From the NCBI RefSeq assembly GCF_037975245.1, contig NC_092579.1, forward strand, positions 26,337,666-26,401,665: DNA of 64,000 nucleotides, read 5' to 3'. Every line of letters begins with the position of its first letter. Position 1 is the first letter of the stretch. The stretch is from Apostichopus japonicus (Eukaryota > Echinodermata > Holothuroidea > Aspidochirotida > Stichopodidae). The position numbers and the translations under genes were made by a program. Under the pieces are notes generated by a model. That model was not told where the DNA came from. It saw only the letters and a program-made list of their open reading frames with translations, and searched no databases. Positions 38,401 to 50,081 of the stretch are shown piece by piece.

Positions 38401-41316
38401 AGGGAACAGTGTATTCCCCCTCCCCCTGCCGCTTCCTTATTTCACCCCCCACCCCCCACCCCTTCTTCATCTTCTCCTTTCTTAATCACACATCATGTTA
38501 ATCCACACTCACACATAACTTCTTCCTATACCTCCCTTTGTTTCTCACTCCCAATTAACATCATTTACAAGCTAACTCTCTTTGTAACATCCCTCTGCGT
38601 AGTTTGTCAATATTCAGCCCTTTTCTTCCCCTGTTGCACTTTCATCTTCCCCGCTTCCTTTCATCTCTAATAACCCTTTGCTTTGTCTATATCTTCACCT
38701 ATTCATTGGTCTAATTAAGTTGTCTCTCCATCTATCTTCTTTTCTTTCTTTTTATCATTTTGGTTTTGCGTCTGAAGGTGTTCCCTGCTAGGATTCAATC
38801 GTTAGGCTGTCTTACTTATATGATAGTAACAAGTAAAAAAAGGAAGAAAATTCATAGTATATACATGCATGATACAGGTAGCAGTATAGCTTTACTGTGT
38901 GAACCTCATAGGCAAGCATGTATGGAAGCTTGAAATATGTATGTAGGGGGAAGGGAGTCACTTATGGCCACTGGACCAAACAGTTACCATTCAGCTGTAG
39001 TCAGTGGCGGAGCTAGGGGTATTGATTAGGGGGGTCGAGAATAGTCTGTAGGGGCGCTATCGACCCTATCTAAGCGGAGCGCCACCACAGGTTGGCCCGT
39101 AGTGTACAGAAATATTTTGAGTAAAGATACTCCCTAGATCGCCGGAAATGACCCTTTCCGGGCCTGGCTAATTTGCAGATAAACGAAGAATAAATTGGTG
39201 TCAGAAAATTACACCAACAAAATGTGACAAATGTCAATAGGTAGATGAGAGCGCAATAAAAAAGTCAATAATCGCGAATAAGTAAAAAAGTGGTAAAAAG
39301 CTGAAAAGGGTGCCAGCAGTCCATTTGAGTCAGTCAGTCAGAGCATCCGCCCCCCCCCCCTGAATGTTATGGACGCTCCGCCACTGGCTGTAGTAGTATT
39401 ATTATTATGATATGATTGTACCACTGCTATGTGCAGCTAACCATACCAATATTGTTTCCATCATAATGGAAACTTTACCATGGAGTAAGAAGTGCTTTTA
39501 CCATGAACAATGATCCATATGTTTGAAAATTATGACATTGATCTCACATCGCAGCAAGTTTGCCAACAAAGTCCTCTGTCATACAGTTGACCATTGCTCT
39601 TCAAAAAAACTTAAAAATGTCAATTTGCAAAATATACTCTTTCAGGAACTTGCAACAAAAGGCAAAGCTGGTTTCTACGAGGGGAGGATAGCAGAGGCGA
39701 TCGTGGAGAGCGTCAGAGCTGGTGGAGGGGTCATGACCCTTGATGACCTCAAAAGACACAATAGTACCATGGAAGACCCTATCTGCACATGCTTTCGGGG
39801 TATCAAAGTTTGGGAGTGTCCACCCAACGGTCAAGGGATTACTACTCTGCTGACCTTGAACATTCTAGAAGAACTGGACCTTGACGGTAGGTATTCAGGG
39901 TGGTTCAGAATATTTAGATATTATAATGATATTATAATTAATATAATGATATTACAATAAATATAAATGATATTATAATAAATAATATGATATTATAATA
40001 AATATAACAATATTATAATAAATATTTTGATATTCAAGTTCACTTGAAAACGAGACACAGGCTTTTACTGGCGCAGTGTAAAGTGTAAACTATCATGAAA
40101 TTAGGAATGAATCCAGTTTAAGTTAACTGATTTTTCAAACTAGGTGTTGTGATGTTTAGTGGTTAGTCAGAACTGGCAACAATGGATGATTTACACTGAC
40201 ATTAGCCTTACATACTTTAAAGTAGTGTTTCCCAAATGAATTTTAATTCATATTTAAACCTGGCTAGTATATACTCAATAGTGAAAAAAGGTAGTGAAAG
40301 TAATAACTGGTTAGTATATAAAGTCAACAATATGGATTGCAAGCATGTCTCATTAGTACCTGCAAGAGAAAACATGGGAAAGTAGAAATTCCGGTGTGAA
40401 AACAAAGGAAATTCCAAGGAGAAAGGGAAAATTGAGTGACGGTAAAATTCATTGAGCACACATTTATTCTCGTGAGCATTAAAAGCCGTTTCTCCTTACT
40501 CCTCGGTAGTACTTGTAAGTAAAAAAAGTAGTCGGCATTGAGAAGCTTATCAGAAGTAAAGCAAGCAAATCAAGGGTTTTTCTTGCAAGATAAATCTTCT
40601 GAGCAAATGAAGAAAAGTTGCTTCTTTCAACGCAAAATCAAAGGTTCATTTTATTCATTCTCAGAATTGCATGGTTCTCCCTATATTAGTGCACAGACTC
40701 AACTGTGAATACTGGTGTTGTATTTGGTAATAAGTATTCCGTTAACCAGCATATATCTATTGCTATACATATATATATATCTGCATATATATCACAAAAT
40801 ATTAACAACATTGGTCTTGCGACTCATAGTTTTACGCTCGTGGCTTTCACGGCGATCATCAGGCAAGGAGTGATCTATCCAGCATCCTACTTCATTTTCA
40901 CCTTTTCATCAGTTCATTTCACATTCTTGCTGTAGAGGGGTGGTTGGGGTGGGTTGAACCATGTTATTTTTCTGCTGCGAATTATATTTTTGTCTGTGTC
41001 GCTCTGTTGTATTATCCTTGTTTTGAGTAAACCTGATGGTTTCTGTGTAGCCGTTACTTTTTCGTATGCGGGTGCCACCTTGCTGAAAACGTCTTGGTTT
41101 GATGACAGCATAGAAATTCTCTTTCCTATTGCGGATGGAATATGCTTGATTATGGCCGGTGGGTGGTTAGACTGTACATTTCGGTACATTAGTTCATCGT
41201 TGGGTTTTCTGTAGGGTTGGTGTTTGCTGGTTGGTAGGTTTAGGATGACGTCAAGGAAGTTGGCTGATTCTAGATTTGTTTGTACTGTGATGCTGAGGCC
41301 GAGAGATTGAAAGTTC

Positions 41317-41372
<56 letters not shown>

Positions 41373-44300
41373 GCCTCATTGCTTCAAATGCTACCACCTT
41401 TATCCACTCGGCCAAAGCACTGTTATATGAATCAATCAGACACTGAAGACAATTGATCGCCCTCATTCTGGTAAACTAACTGGTATATTAATTGGGACTT
41501 ATTACGATAAACAACATCTTCAAATGCAGAATTTACAGATGTGTTAATTACTTCTTACATTTTTGCTTTCAATTAAAGAAGTTATATTTCGTTTACAGAT
41601 TGTTCATTTTCTCTTTAGGTTTAGGACCAGCTTCCCCAGAGTATATCCATCTCGTTGCTGAAGCTCTGAAGCTGAGTTTCTCCGATTCTCTTCAGTTCTG
41701 TGCCGATCCTGCCGTTGTCCACGTTCCTACGGAAGGTCTCTTATCGAAGGAATATGCAAGAAAAAGAAGCACACTGATTAACCACAAACAGTGAGTATTT
41801 TAAGCCAAAATATTTGTCAATCTTTTTAACATTTTCATATTAAAATTTGTAAAAGATCATAACATCTTTTCCATCCGTTTTACTTTAATGAATCCGTAAC
41901 CGTCAAACCTGCATTTGACAAACAATTGGAATAAAACTATTACAAGAAAAGTGTGGGACACAAATTTCTATTTCACTAAACCGATGTATTATGCCCCTGT
42001 CACACTTCTGCGGTTTGGGCAGCAGAAGCGCTACGGTTCTCTTCTGCGACTTTCCGTAGTACATCCGTAACAAACCCATAGCATAACCGTAACAGTCCGT
42101 GGTGGACCGTTGCGCTTCCGTAGCCTCGTTTCTTCCGCAGCCCGAATTTTGAAATGTTCAAAAATTAAATTTCTTCCACCGCTTGCCGCTGGCAACCGTT
42201 GCACAATCGTAGCTTGCCTTATCACAACCGTGGCGACCGTAGCACAACGGTACTGTAGCATTTCTGCCATTGACCGTAGCCAGGAATGCACTACGGGGAG
42301 GCTACGGATATGCTACGGTCGTACCACGGTGTCCACGGTATCACTGCCGATGTGCTAGGGATATACTACGGATATGCTACGAATATACCATGGATATGCT
42401 ACGGATATGCTACGACAGTGTCTTGGTACCTGCGGTTATACTATGGGTATGCTGCGACTGTGTTTCTGATATATTTCGGATATGCTACGGTTGTACCACG
42501 GTATCTACGGTTACGCTACGGTCTAACACACTACACACATGTTTTTGTATGCTACCACGTTGCCAACATAACATCGCCTGTATTAAATAGCTAGTCAATC
42601 GCCATTCCACACTCAACACGCGGAGACTCGACGCACTACACTGCTCTGAGTTCTGCTAGAAGCTTCTCATAATGCTCATATATCACCCTTTGTTGTAACC
42701 AGTTCCTTACCCAAATGGTTCTTTTCTTTCTTGGGTATTTCGTTTTCTTCAAAACTTGTAACTGAAAGTAGGCTGCCGATTGCTGTGCATCCAGTGAACT
42801 GTGAAGATAACATGGCTTGGTCAAAGTGACAAAAAGTTTTATCCTAATGAGTTCCTTATGCAGATTTAATTTTTTCTCTGTAATTCGGGATATTTTCCTG
42901 AACAAAGTACTAGACATTTCTATACATATATATATATATACTTTCTGCCTACTTGGGACTGGCACTGGAAGATATGAAAAAAATATTCGGCCATTCCACT
43001 ACATGTTGAATTTCACTATGAAATTTCACTATGATGAAAGTAAGCTTGCTTCCAGTTACAACATTGAAACCTTGACTATTGTCATCTTTCTTCATTATTG
43101 TTTTACTATTTAAAGTAAACAAAGGACTCTTTGATTGGTTATTGGAAATATAAAGAATGTTAAATACATAGTTGTAATAAAATTAAGAAGAAATTTTGGT
43201 AAGTGTTTGAATGCTCGGAAGGGGATCGGGAATTAGGAGACCATTTTCTATGTGCCTTCATTGCACTGATAGTTGTTTTGTTATTAGCATAAACTCCTTC
43301 CATCGTCTGTGGACTTCTTGAATAGAGGCGATCGATCAAACTACATCTAAGTCCGTACATGCCAATAGGAGGAAGTCTCGAAATCCATTCTTCACAAAGA
43401 CTGAAGAGACTTAAACCTTGTTTATGAGAGGTCCCTGCATAAGGTGTTGAGTTATACTGAGATAGCTGAAATCATGTTTTACTTGGAAATGATTGCAGTA
43501 GAATGTATCGACCATCCATCGGTTATTTCTGGAATATAACCATGACAATGTCGTTATGTTACAGAGCGTCTAAGGTGAGCCACGGGAGTCCCGGCCATGG
43601 AGGAGATACAGTTTACTTCTGTGCTGTGGATTGTCATGGTAACGCATGCTCCTTCACAAACAGTACCTATGATGCATTTGGGTCGGGCCTTGTACCAAAG
43701 AACTGTGGATTTACTTTACAGGTAGGTTTGTTGATGTTAGAACTTACCACTATTATGAGATGGGTTAAATAGCAGATACAATGCATAATATTGATTTACC
43801 TGGAAATTTGTGAATCAATTTCTCGTGAATCACTTTTGCAGCCACGGAAGTTTTGTGTGATTTTCTAAAGATCTTCACTTTGCCTCCGTCGGAATACATC
43901 AGGTTCTTTAACTTTTATATTTAAATATGCACACTTGCTCTTTGTAGTCATTATAAGCAGTCTGATCACTGGTTTTCTCCCTTGAAATATCTTTTAGGAG
44001 TAAATTGACCAATGGGTAAAGTCTGACAAGTGATCTCTGATAAATGGAAGAAAATAATGGAAATGTTGAAGCAATGAAATTAAAACACGTAAAGAAGAAT
44101 TGCAACTCTAAAATGGGTTGCAACCCCCAGGCATAAAGAACAGAGAACACATAACTGAAAAGAAAGTAGCCCTATTAGCTGTAGGACATGAGGAATTCCA
44201 GACCTGACCCCTATCAGAGGAATGGAAATGTCTTCATGTTATGAGAGTTAACATACTGGTGATCATCAATAGTTCATCATCCTTCCTCCAAAATGCACAA

Positions 44301-45361
44301 GTTTCCAGTACCTATTTTAGGTTATAGCCCCTAGAAAAACATCCAACTACCTATTGTTAAAGATACCTCCTCTGCTTCCAGAATAGAGGGACTCTCTTTC
44401 AGTTACAAGAGGACCACCCTAACTGTCCTTCCGGCTCTAAAAGGTCGTTCCACACTATCATCCCGTCCATGTTAACTCGAGATGAAGATGATGTTCTGTT
44501 AGCAGCCTATGGTATCATGGGTGGCTTCATGCAACCTCAAGGTCAAGTGCAGGTAAGAACAATAATAAATAATATCAATAAATAAATAAAATAAAATGAA
44601 CCTATGATAGTGTACTGTATAAATTTCATATCAAACTCAACAGCAGCTATGTAGGTATGGGTTTGTAGGTTTTGTTGGCATGGATGCTCGGGATTAACAT
44701 GTTCCAGAAACAAATCATTTTCTCTGATTTTCTCATGAATGGGGAACCGTCCATTTGCAGATAAGCCACTAGAGGTAAAAGTATGAATGATTTGTTTATA
44801 TGTTACAAGATATACCGATGGTTTCATCCTTAAATTGCAAACATCGTATCTTCATACTATTCGATCCACCCTACGTATATTGTACAGAGCTACAACTCAT
44901 TGGTAGGTGATTTCTGAAGTTATATCACTGTTTGCAAGTTAAACATACTCCAAAGTGTTTTGTTGCACAGTTATTTATATGTGGTCTTTGCTCAGCAAAT
45001 TTTATGAATATTTTTTTAATTTTTTTTTATACAGTTGGTGATGAATATGTGCCATTTTGGACAGGAGCCTCAAACAGCTCTTGATCAACCTCGCTTCAGA
45101 GTAGGGGTTTCACTGGAAGGTCTCGACGGTACTCTGTACCTGGAGGAAGGGTTTCCTCCAGAAACGATTGAATGCTTGTCAGGGATGGGGCATGTCGTTA
45201 AGAGTAACATCACTGGTACAGAGAGGCAAGAGTTTGGGAGAGGACAAATAATTACCAGAGGCGACTGGTGGGCTCAGCCTGGAGGTTTACGGTCATCCAA
45301 TCCTAAGGTACTATGGGCAGGCTCAGACCCTAGAGCGGATGGCATGGCAATCGCATTCTAG
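32412..45361 (+). CDS. Gamma-glutamyltransferase, YwrD-type glutathione hydrolase proenzyme, 9 coding exons, 556 aa
   Basis: Exons 32412-32499, 32905-33058, 34027-34180, 37299-37505, 39646-39886, 41619-41790, 43565-43721, 44382-44552 and 45035-45361 join in phase at GT-AG sites (1671 nt with stop). The product is an Ntn-hydrolase of the gamma-glutamyltranspeptidase family, which cleaves itself into two subunits and removes or transfers the gamma-glutamyl group of glutathione and related compounds. Landmarks are [13 protein letters not shown] and GLGGD (exon 2), [13 protein letters not shown] (exon 3), GKAGFYEG (exon 5) and [11 protein letters not shown] (exon 7), whose Thr-354 is the expected nucleophile. 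This gives about 353 + 203 residues. There is no signal peptide or membrane anchor, unlike animal GGT1, so a cytosolic enzyme is inferred. ATG 32412 follows an in-frame TAG at 32391. ATTAAA at 45765-45770 followed by a T/G-rich tract may be the polyadenylation site. Confidence 0.9.
32905..33058 (+). CDS. GGT coding exon 2
   Basis: Acceptor tgtcctag; donor GCAG|GTGTGT, phase 2. It carries the glycine/alanine-rich [13 protein letters not shown] block and GLGGD, core of the family fold. Confidence 0.9.
33438..33798. mobile_element. TTAA-flanked MITE, copy 1
   Basis: TTAA, then AGGCATTGAAGATTCG at the left and GAGTCTTCACACCC before TTAA at the right: terminal inverted repeats around GAAGACTCG. 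It lies in GGT intron 2. TTAA target use suggests piggyBac-type mobilisation (inference). Confidence 0.8.
34027..34180 (+). CDS. GGT coding exon 3
   Basis: Acceptor ttttaccag; donor CAAG|GTATGT, phase 0. It encodes [13 protein letters not shown] and [16 protein letters not shown], the conserved large-subunit core. Confidence 0.9.
34412..34797. mobile_element. TTAA-flanked MITE, copy 2
   Basis: Same ends and interior as copy 1 (TTGCTTGCAAGTGA, TCTAATTACCGA, TCAGATTACCGGCATTAGAC), same orientation, bounded by TTAA at 34412-34415 and 34794-34797. It lies in GGT intron 3, about 600 bp from copy 1. Confidence 0.82.
35698..36196. mobile_element. hAT-like non-autonomous element with CAGGGGTTCCC ends
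   Basis: Inverted ends CAGGGGTTCCCTAACT and AGTTAGGGAAACCCTG. The 8-bp flanks GTCTAACA and ATCTAACA match at seven positions. This is the classic hAT end type (CAGNGNTTCCC). There is no transposase in the 499 bp. It lies in GGT intron 3. Confidence 0.85.
37299..37505 (+). CDS. GGT coding exon 4
   Basis: Acceptor gcttttttag; donor TCAG|GTACTG, phase 0. It encodes the [21 protein letters not shown] helix region and ends MPNLASTFQ. Confidence 0.9.
39002..39386. mobile_element. hAT-like MITE, family B copy 3, inverted
   Basis: CAGTGGCGGAGC and GCTCCGCCACTG ends with a perfect 8-bp duplication GCTGTAGT (38994-39001 and 39387-39394). It lies in GGT intron 4, about 260 bp before exon 5. Confidence 0.92.
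39646..39886 (+). CDS. GGT coding exon 5
   Basis: Acceptor actctttcag; donor GACG|GTAGGT, phase 1. It encodes [25 protein letters not shown] and [19 protein letters not shown], all standard family blocks. Confidence 0.92.
40917..41318 (-). mobile_element. Penelope-like retroelement fragment (RT C-terminal part)
   Basis: One open minus-strand frame of about 134 codons reads [58 protein letters not shown] and [17 protein letters not shown]. These are the hallmark blocks of the Penelope-like RT C-terminus. The GIY-YIG domain is absent and the upstream end runs into a TA microsatellite at 41319. It lies in GGT intron 5. Confidence 0.85.
41319..41365. repeat. (TA)n microsatellite
   Basis: TA run directly abutting the 5' end of the Penelope-like fragment. 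Confidence 0.95.
41619..41790 (+). CDS. GGT coding exon 6
   Basis: Acceptor ttctctttag; donor AACA|GTGAGT, phase 2. It encodes the end of the large subunit, with [15 protein letters not shown] and [10 protein letters not shown]. Confidence 0.9.
41993..42520. repeat. CCGTA / TACGG fold-back array
   Basis: The left half is rich in CCGTAGC/CCGTAAC motifs and the right half in the complement (GGATATGCTACGG, CTACGGTTA). The two halves form a large imperfect inverted repeat, with the switch near 42285. It begins TGCCCCTGTCACACTTCTGC after TTA. It lies in GGT intron 6. Confidence 0.7.
42639..42749 (-). pseudogene. PIF/Harbinger (HARBI1-like) transposase N-terminal fragment
   Basis: The minus-strand frame ends [14 protein letters not shown] then [14 protein letters not shown] and a stop at 42636-42638. 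This resembles the short N-terminal motif (basic run, W-V-R-P/N-W, then a tyrosine/leucine-rich helix) of animal HARBI1-type proteins from memory. The nuclease domain is missing. It may belong to the same element as the adjacent fold-back array. Confidence 0.5.
43565..43721 (+). CDS. GGT coding exon 7: autoprocessing site
   Basis: Acceptor tgttacag; donor ACAG|GTAGGT, phase 0. It contains [11 protein letters not shown], where the Thr starts the small subunit, and [14 protein letters not shown]. Confidence 0.92.
44382..44552 (+). CDS. GGT coding exon 8
   Basis: Acceptor tgcttccag; donor GCAG|GTAAGA, phase 0. It encodes [18 protein letters not shown] and [15 protein letters not shown] of the small subunit. 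Confidence 0.92.
45035..45361 (+). CDS. GGT terminal coding exon 9
   Basis: Acceptor tttttatacag; ends at TAG 45359-45361. It encodes [15 protein letters not shown], the EEGFPPET helix and the [15 protein letters not shown] end typical of the class. Confidence 0.92.
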   Translation: MVMNMCHFGQEPQTALDQPRFRVGVSLEGLDGTLYLEEGFPPETIECLSGMGHVVKSNITGTERQEFGRGQIITRGDWWAQPGGLRSSNPKVLWAGSDPRADGMAIAF

Positions 45362-46539
45362 GTATTACTAGAGGCGACTGGTGGGCTCAGCCTGGCTAGG
45401 TATTCCTGCTGCTCAGGCAATGTCTTTCGTGAATGATGTTTCACTAAGGTGTGAATTCTTGACGGTGCTTATAGGTCTATTAATATCATGATTTAGTCAG
45501 TTTATACAATTAAGTGATAATTGGTGCTGTCGTGTTTATGTAAACATCCAAACTTAATCAACTGGTAACAGCACTTACATTCAGGTATTTAACACGACTG
45601 TGAACATCGTATGAGCTATGATTCATATGAAATCAGTTATTGGTTATTGATTACATCTTTTATGATCATCTATTGTGATAATCTATAGATACATGCCTAG
45701 ATAAACAAGTTAATAGCTACAGGTTGACTTCTACATGAGACTTGAATCACATGTATTTACATTGATTAAAAGCTTACACTATTCTGACATTTCTTTGTTT
45801 TTTTTGCTTGTGGAGTTTATTTGGGTTTTTTTTAATTCTACTCAAAAGTCACCTCAATAATGACCTCAGACTTGTGTAATTTGTTCGCATACTTGTGTGT
45901 GGTATATTGATAAGCAATGACACCACACATAGTTTTAAGTTGCATAACTGCTTGCTTTAAGTTCTATGTAGTGGACATGTAGTCATTTTTAACATATTTT
46001 TTTTACATTTTTGTAACATTTTTTTTTTAAACAATATTACTTTTACAATTCAGCTTCAGTTGCTTTACATTAAGCCTAGTATGTCACTATGACTAAAGAT
46101 GTTTACATTCCAAACGTATTATAAACAAAGCATGCAAATTATTTATCTATACTGTAAACAATATCTTAAAAGAGACTTTGTCCTTTCCAAAGAACAATAT
46201 GCTAGAACCGATCAAAGAAATTATTCATGCATCATAAAATCTATACCTACCAAGAGACGGTTGTATAGATGGTCGTATGTTATTTATTCGACCAAAGTAA
46301 CAATTTCTATTATATCAACATCAGAAATAACTGTACAAATATAATCAGGCTTCCAAAAAATCTTTCTGTTTTTTTTCTAAATTTCTTAAAGCTCATTATC
46401 ATCTAAACCACTATAAATTAATTGTTATTTACTGTATTTACACATTTCAAAGTGCCAAATAATTTGATCTCTTAAAGAAATGGCAGTGGTTGATATCAGC
46501 AGTTACATATTTATGGAATTATGTGTAATTAAGATCTTT

Positions 46540-46752
46540 AGGATGCCGGAGCATCGGCTTCCATACCAAGCATTCAAGAATAACTTCAGCAAGCCAAGAC
46601 CTCCAGGACAACCACCTTCAAGATGGAAGGACCTAATCCAGAAAGACCTAGGTATGACAACCCAAGCTGCTGAAAGCTGCGCAGCAGATAGACCAGATTG
46701 GAGGAGGATTACTCGCCAGAGGGCAAAGGGACACAGCGTCCTACGCACCTAA
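46540..46752 (+). pseudogene. LINE-type retrotransposon ORF2 C-terminal fragment
   Basis: The frame reads RMPEHRLPYQAF, KPRPPGQPPSRWKDLIQKDL, then a cysteine/alanine stretch and DRPDWRRITR before a stop at 46750. The order R-M-x-x-x-R-L-P, P-x-G-x-P-x-x-R-W-x-D and D-R-x-x-W-R is typical of the end of non-LTR ORF2. No RT core is nearby. Confidence 0.7.
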
Positions 46753-47464
46753 GTCAGTCAGTCAAGTCAAGATCAAATTACAGTTTTGAGATCCCATATT
46801 TTTTAATCTTCAGTACTATATTATAAGTCAAATCATATTCTGAAAGGTCATTACATCTTAAACAAGACTGATGTGCAATCAATTATGTGCAACAGTTTCT
46901 AAGAAAATCTTTGTATTCTAAGTTTCTTAATAACAATTGTGTGTACATAATGCTAAACATTATGTTTAACAGTATGTATAACATTATGTACACATATTTC
47001 TATTTGCCAAATATTTGCCCAATTACATTGCTGATATAAACACTAACATATATGGAATAATATGTAATTTTAATATCTTATAAGTCAAATGATATTTTGA
47101 AAGATTATTACATGTTAAACATGTCCATACATATTTATTTTATGATAAGCAATCAATATTTGCAACAGTACAAGCCCAAAATTTTCCAGTATTTTGTCTT
47201 TATTAATCACAAGCATGCCATATTAAGCATCTGATAAAAAAAAAAGAATGGTCTTATTTAACTTATTTATTAAAAATTAATTCATAAATAGATACCTTTA
47301 TAGCAACTTTATTCCAGCTTTCGTAATGATAGAAGTCAATGGTGATATTTCATTAATACTGATTGCCAGCAATGTGGTTCTTTGGTTTGAAATCATTCTA
47401 AAATATCATATGTGGATGCAATAAACACAATAAAACTAGTTGTCACAGTACTTGTCACATGACT

Positions 47465-47972
47465 CTCCTTCCATGATATATGTTAATACCAATTGAGTAT
47501 CAAGTATCCTTCCATGATGTACATATCAATACCAATTGAGTATCAAGTATCCTTCCATGATGTACATGTTCATACCAATCGAGTATCAAGTATCCTTCCA
47601 TGATGTACATGTTCATACCAATCGAGTATCAAGTATCCTTCCATGATGAACATGTTCATACCAATCGAGTATCAAGTATCCTTCCATGATGTATGTTCAT
47701 ACCAATCGAGTATCAAGTATCCTTCCATGATGTATGTTAATACGAATCGAGTGGTCAAGTATCCTTCCATGATGTATGTTAATACCAATCGAGTATCAAG
47801 TATCCTTACATGATGTATGTTAATACCAATCGAGTATCAAGTATCCTTCCATGATGTATGTTAATACCAATCGAGTATCAAGTATCCTTCCATGATGTAT
47901 GTTAATACCAATCGAGTATCAAGTATCCTTCCATGATGTATGTTAATACCAATCGAGTATCAAGAATCTTCA
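47465..47972. repeat. 41/43-bp minisatellite, about 12 copies
   Basis: Unit TCCTTCCATGATGTATGTTA followed by ATACCAATCGAGTATCAAGTA. Early copies are 43 bp (TACATGTTCATACC) and later ones 41 bp (TATGTTAATACC), so the array has two blocks of variants. Confidence 0.95.
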
Positions 47973-50081
47973 ATTAAATGTCCAGGAGAACACTCTATAG
48001 GAAGTTTGTATCCCAATTGCAACTTTTAGAAAAGAGACACTAAATTGTATGAGGGTGATGTGATGGGACAATTAGATAACTGAGATGGATTTTTAACAGC
48101 CAGCTGATATTTTATTCCATTCTGAAGGCAAAAGGAAAGTATGTGATGGTTGGTGTGTGTGTGTCTGTGTGTCATACCTTTACTTGTTTTTTACATTGAT
48201 TACTCTCAAGTGTTGTAAATGCTTTCCAAATGTGTCGGTTCTTAGCAGTTATTAATATCATTACAAAACTAATTTATCTATATAGTGTTAGTTTTGTATG
48301 AATGAGAGCGGCCTATTGACACGTCATGATTCTTGGGTGGGGGGGGGGGGTTTGTTTGAATTGTCAAACTGTGTTTATGTGTGACTATATGTCTAGTATA
48401 TACCTACTGAGAACAGCGTTAGTTTCTGTTTGGTATCAAACAAAAGGCAAGAAAATTAGTAGACGAAATCTTTCCCTGCATCATGTCACCCTCATTCCCA
48501 TGTGAAAATGGTCCCCCCCCCCCCCCATGAAGGTAACACATCACCGTGTATATGCATCAGCTAAATACAACGACTAATGCATTAATTTACCGTGACATAT
48601 GGATGTATGGTTTACTATGGAAAACCGGTATGTCTGGAAAGTTCTTATTGGAAGATAAGACACAGAAGACAAACCCTTTTAATTACAAATCTTCAGTAGA
48701 ATGCCGTCTGATTAATATTTAAGAGCATTTAGATTATTTTATTTAGTTATTTGACATTTTATCAATGTATATCAGTTAACGGTAATGAAACAATATGTAC
48801 TGGCTATGCAGGAAGCATTGTGATTGGCCCTGAAGTTACTGCAACTATACCATGCGGATGAAATGCGAACAATTTCGGCTCATCCAGTAAACATATAATG
48901 AAGCCTGCATGTGCGAGGGAGGTGGGTGGGGGGGGGGGGTAATGTACGGTACGGCATCTCTTGCACTGATTGCTAAGTTGTCTATTTAAAGTCTGTAAAA
49001 TGTAAAAGGCATCCTAAGATTTTGAAGTAGGCGATACTTGGTACAACACAGCACCACTACCTTTGTTTATGGACGTAGCCTACATGCAACAGATGAATTA
49101 CATAAAGATTAATAGGCTAGCAATTTGATCTTCATTGTCGAACACCATATCAGTTTGGGCAACATACCGGAACTTTCAGTCACCCCAATCCTTGTTATCG
49201 ATATTTAGAAGTATGTTTGTTTACGTTTAACGTTTGTCTGTCTGCCATTAGTACAAGCTGTGGTTAGGTCTCAAACTACCATTGGAAGCTAGGCCTATGT
49301 ACTGTATATAGGGAATTCCAGAAGACCGATTAAATACACCTACGCATTAATTAAGTGGAGGGACATTAAACGCTATATAGCATCTCGAACTCGGTTAATT
49401 TATCACATATGTAAACATATCGTTCTAGCTCTTCGCCTACGGCTGTTACGTACCGACATTGTTTATCTCCATTATGCCTATTTGCATATTTTGTTTTTCC
49501 TTCTGGGAAATCGATTCCTTCATTTCAGTTTGTTTGTGTTTATATACTCTACCAAACTTTGTAGCCAATATATCATCTTTTACGTCACGTTTGATGTTCA
49601 AACTATAGGCTACGGTATACGTGTATATCTAATAACCTATGTAAAACAAGATGTGCAGTTAGCAGCATACTCCAATCTTAAAGGCAAACACTTTTACAAT
49701 ATATCATCTCGCTTCTAATGACTGAACTCCCTCGGCAGCTTATATAGATAGGCCTATAGAGTTAAATTTGTATTCGTACATTCGTGGACATTGCAATCGT
49801 ACACGAATTCAAATTTAGTCTAAAGTCCTTTCAATACTGTCATGGAATTTGGAACACATATAGTAGTGAAATAAAGTTAACAGACTATAGACGTATTATA
49901 GTTACGAAGATCGTCCTTTACTATACTGCTGCGCAATTCAGATGACTGAATATTAATTTACTGCACTGTCTGCTTTTATTTAAAGTCATTCGGTTGATCA
50001 GAGTACGGCTCGATCGGCAAAATTAATTCTGCTATGTTATTAACTATCAAAAGCGACTTATATCTTTACATTTCATGGCCA

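Noticed and set aside
42270-42594. Overlapping plus-strand ORFs rich in YGYAT / RICYGY
   Set aside because: Product of the TACGGATATGC repeats in the fold-back array.
47465-47972. Possible CRISPR array
   Set aside because: Contiguous tandem repeat without unique spacers in a eukaryotic genome.
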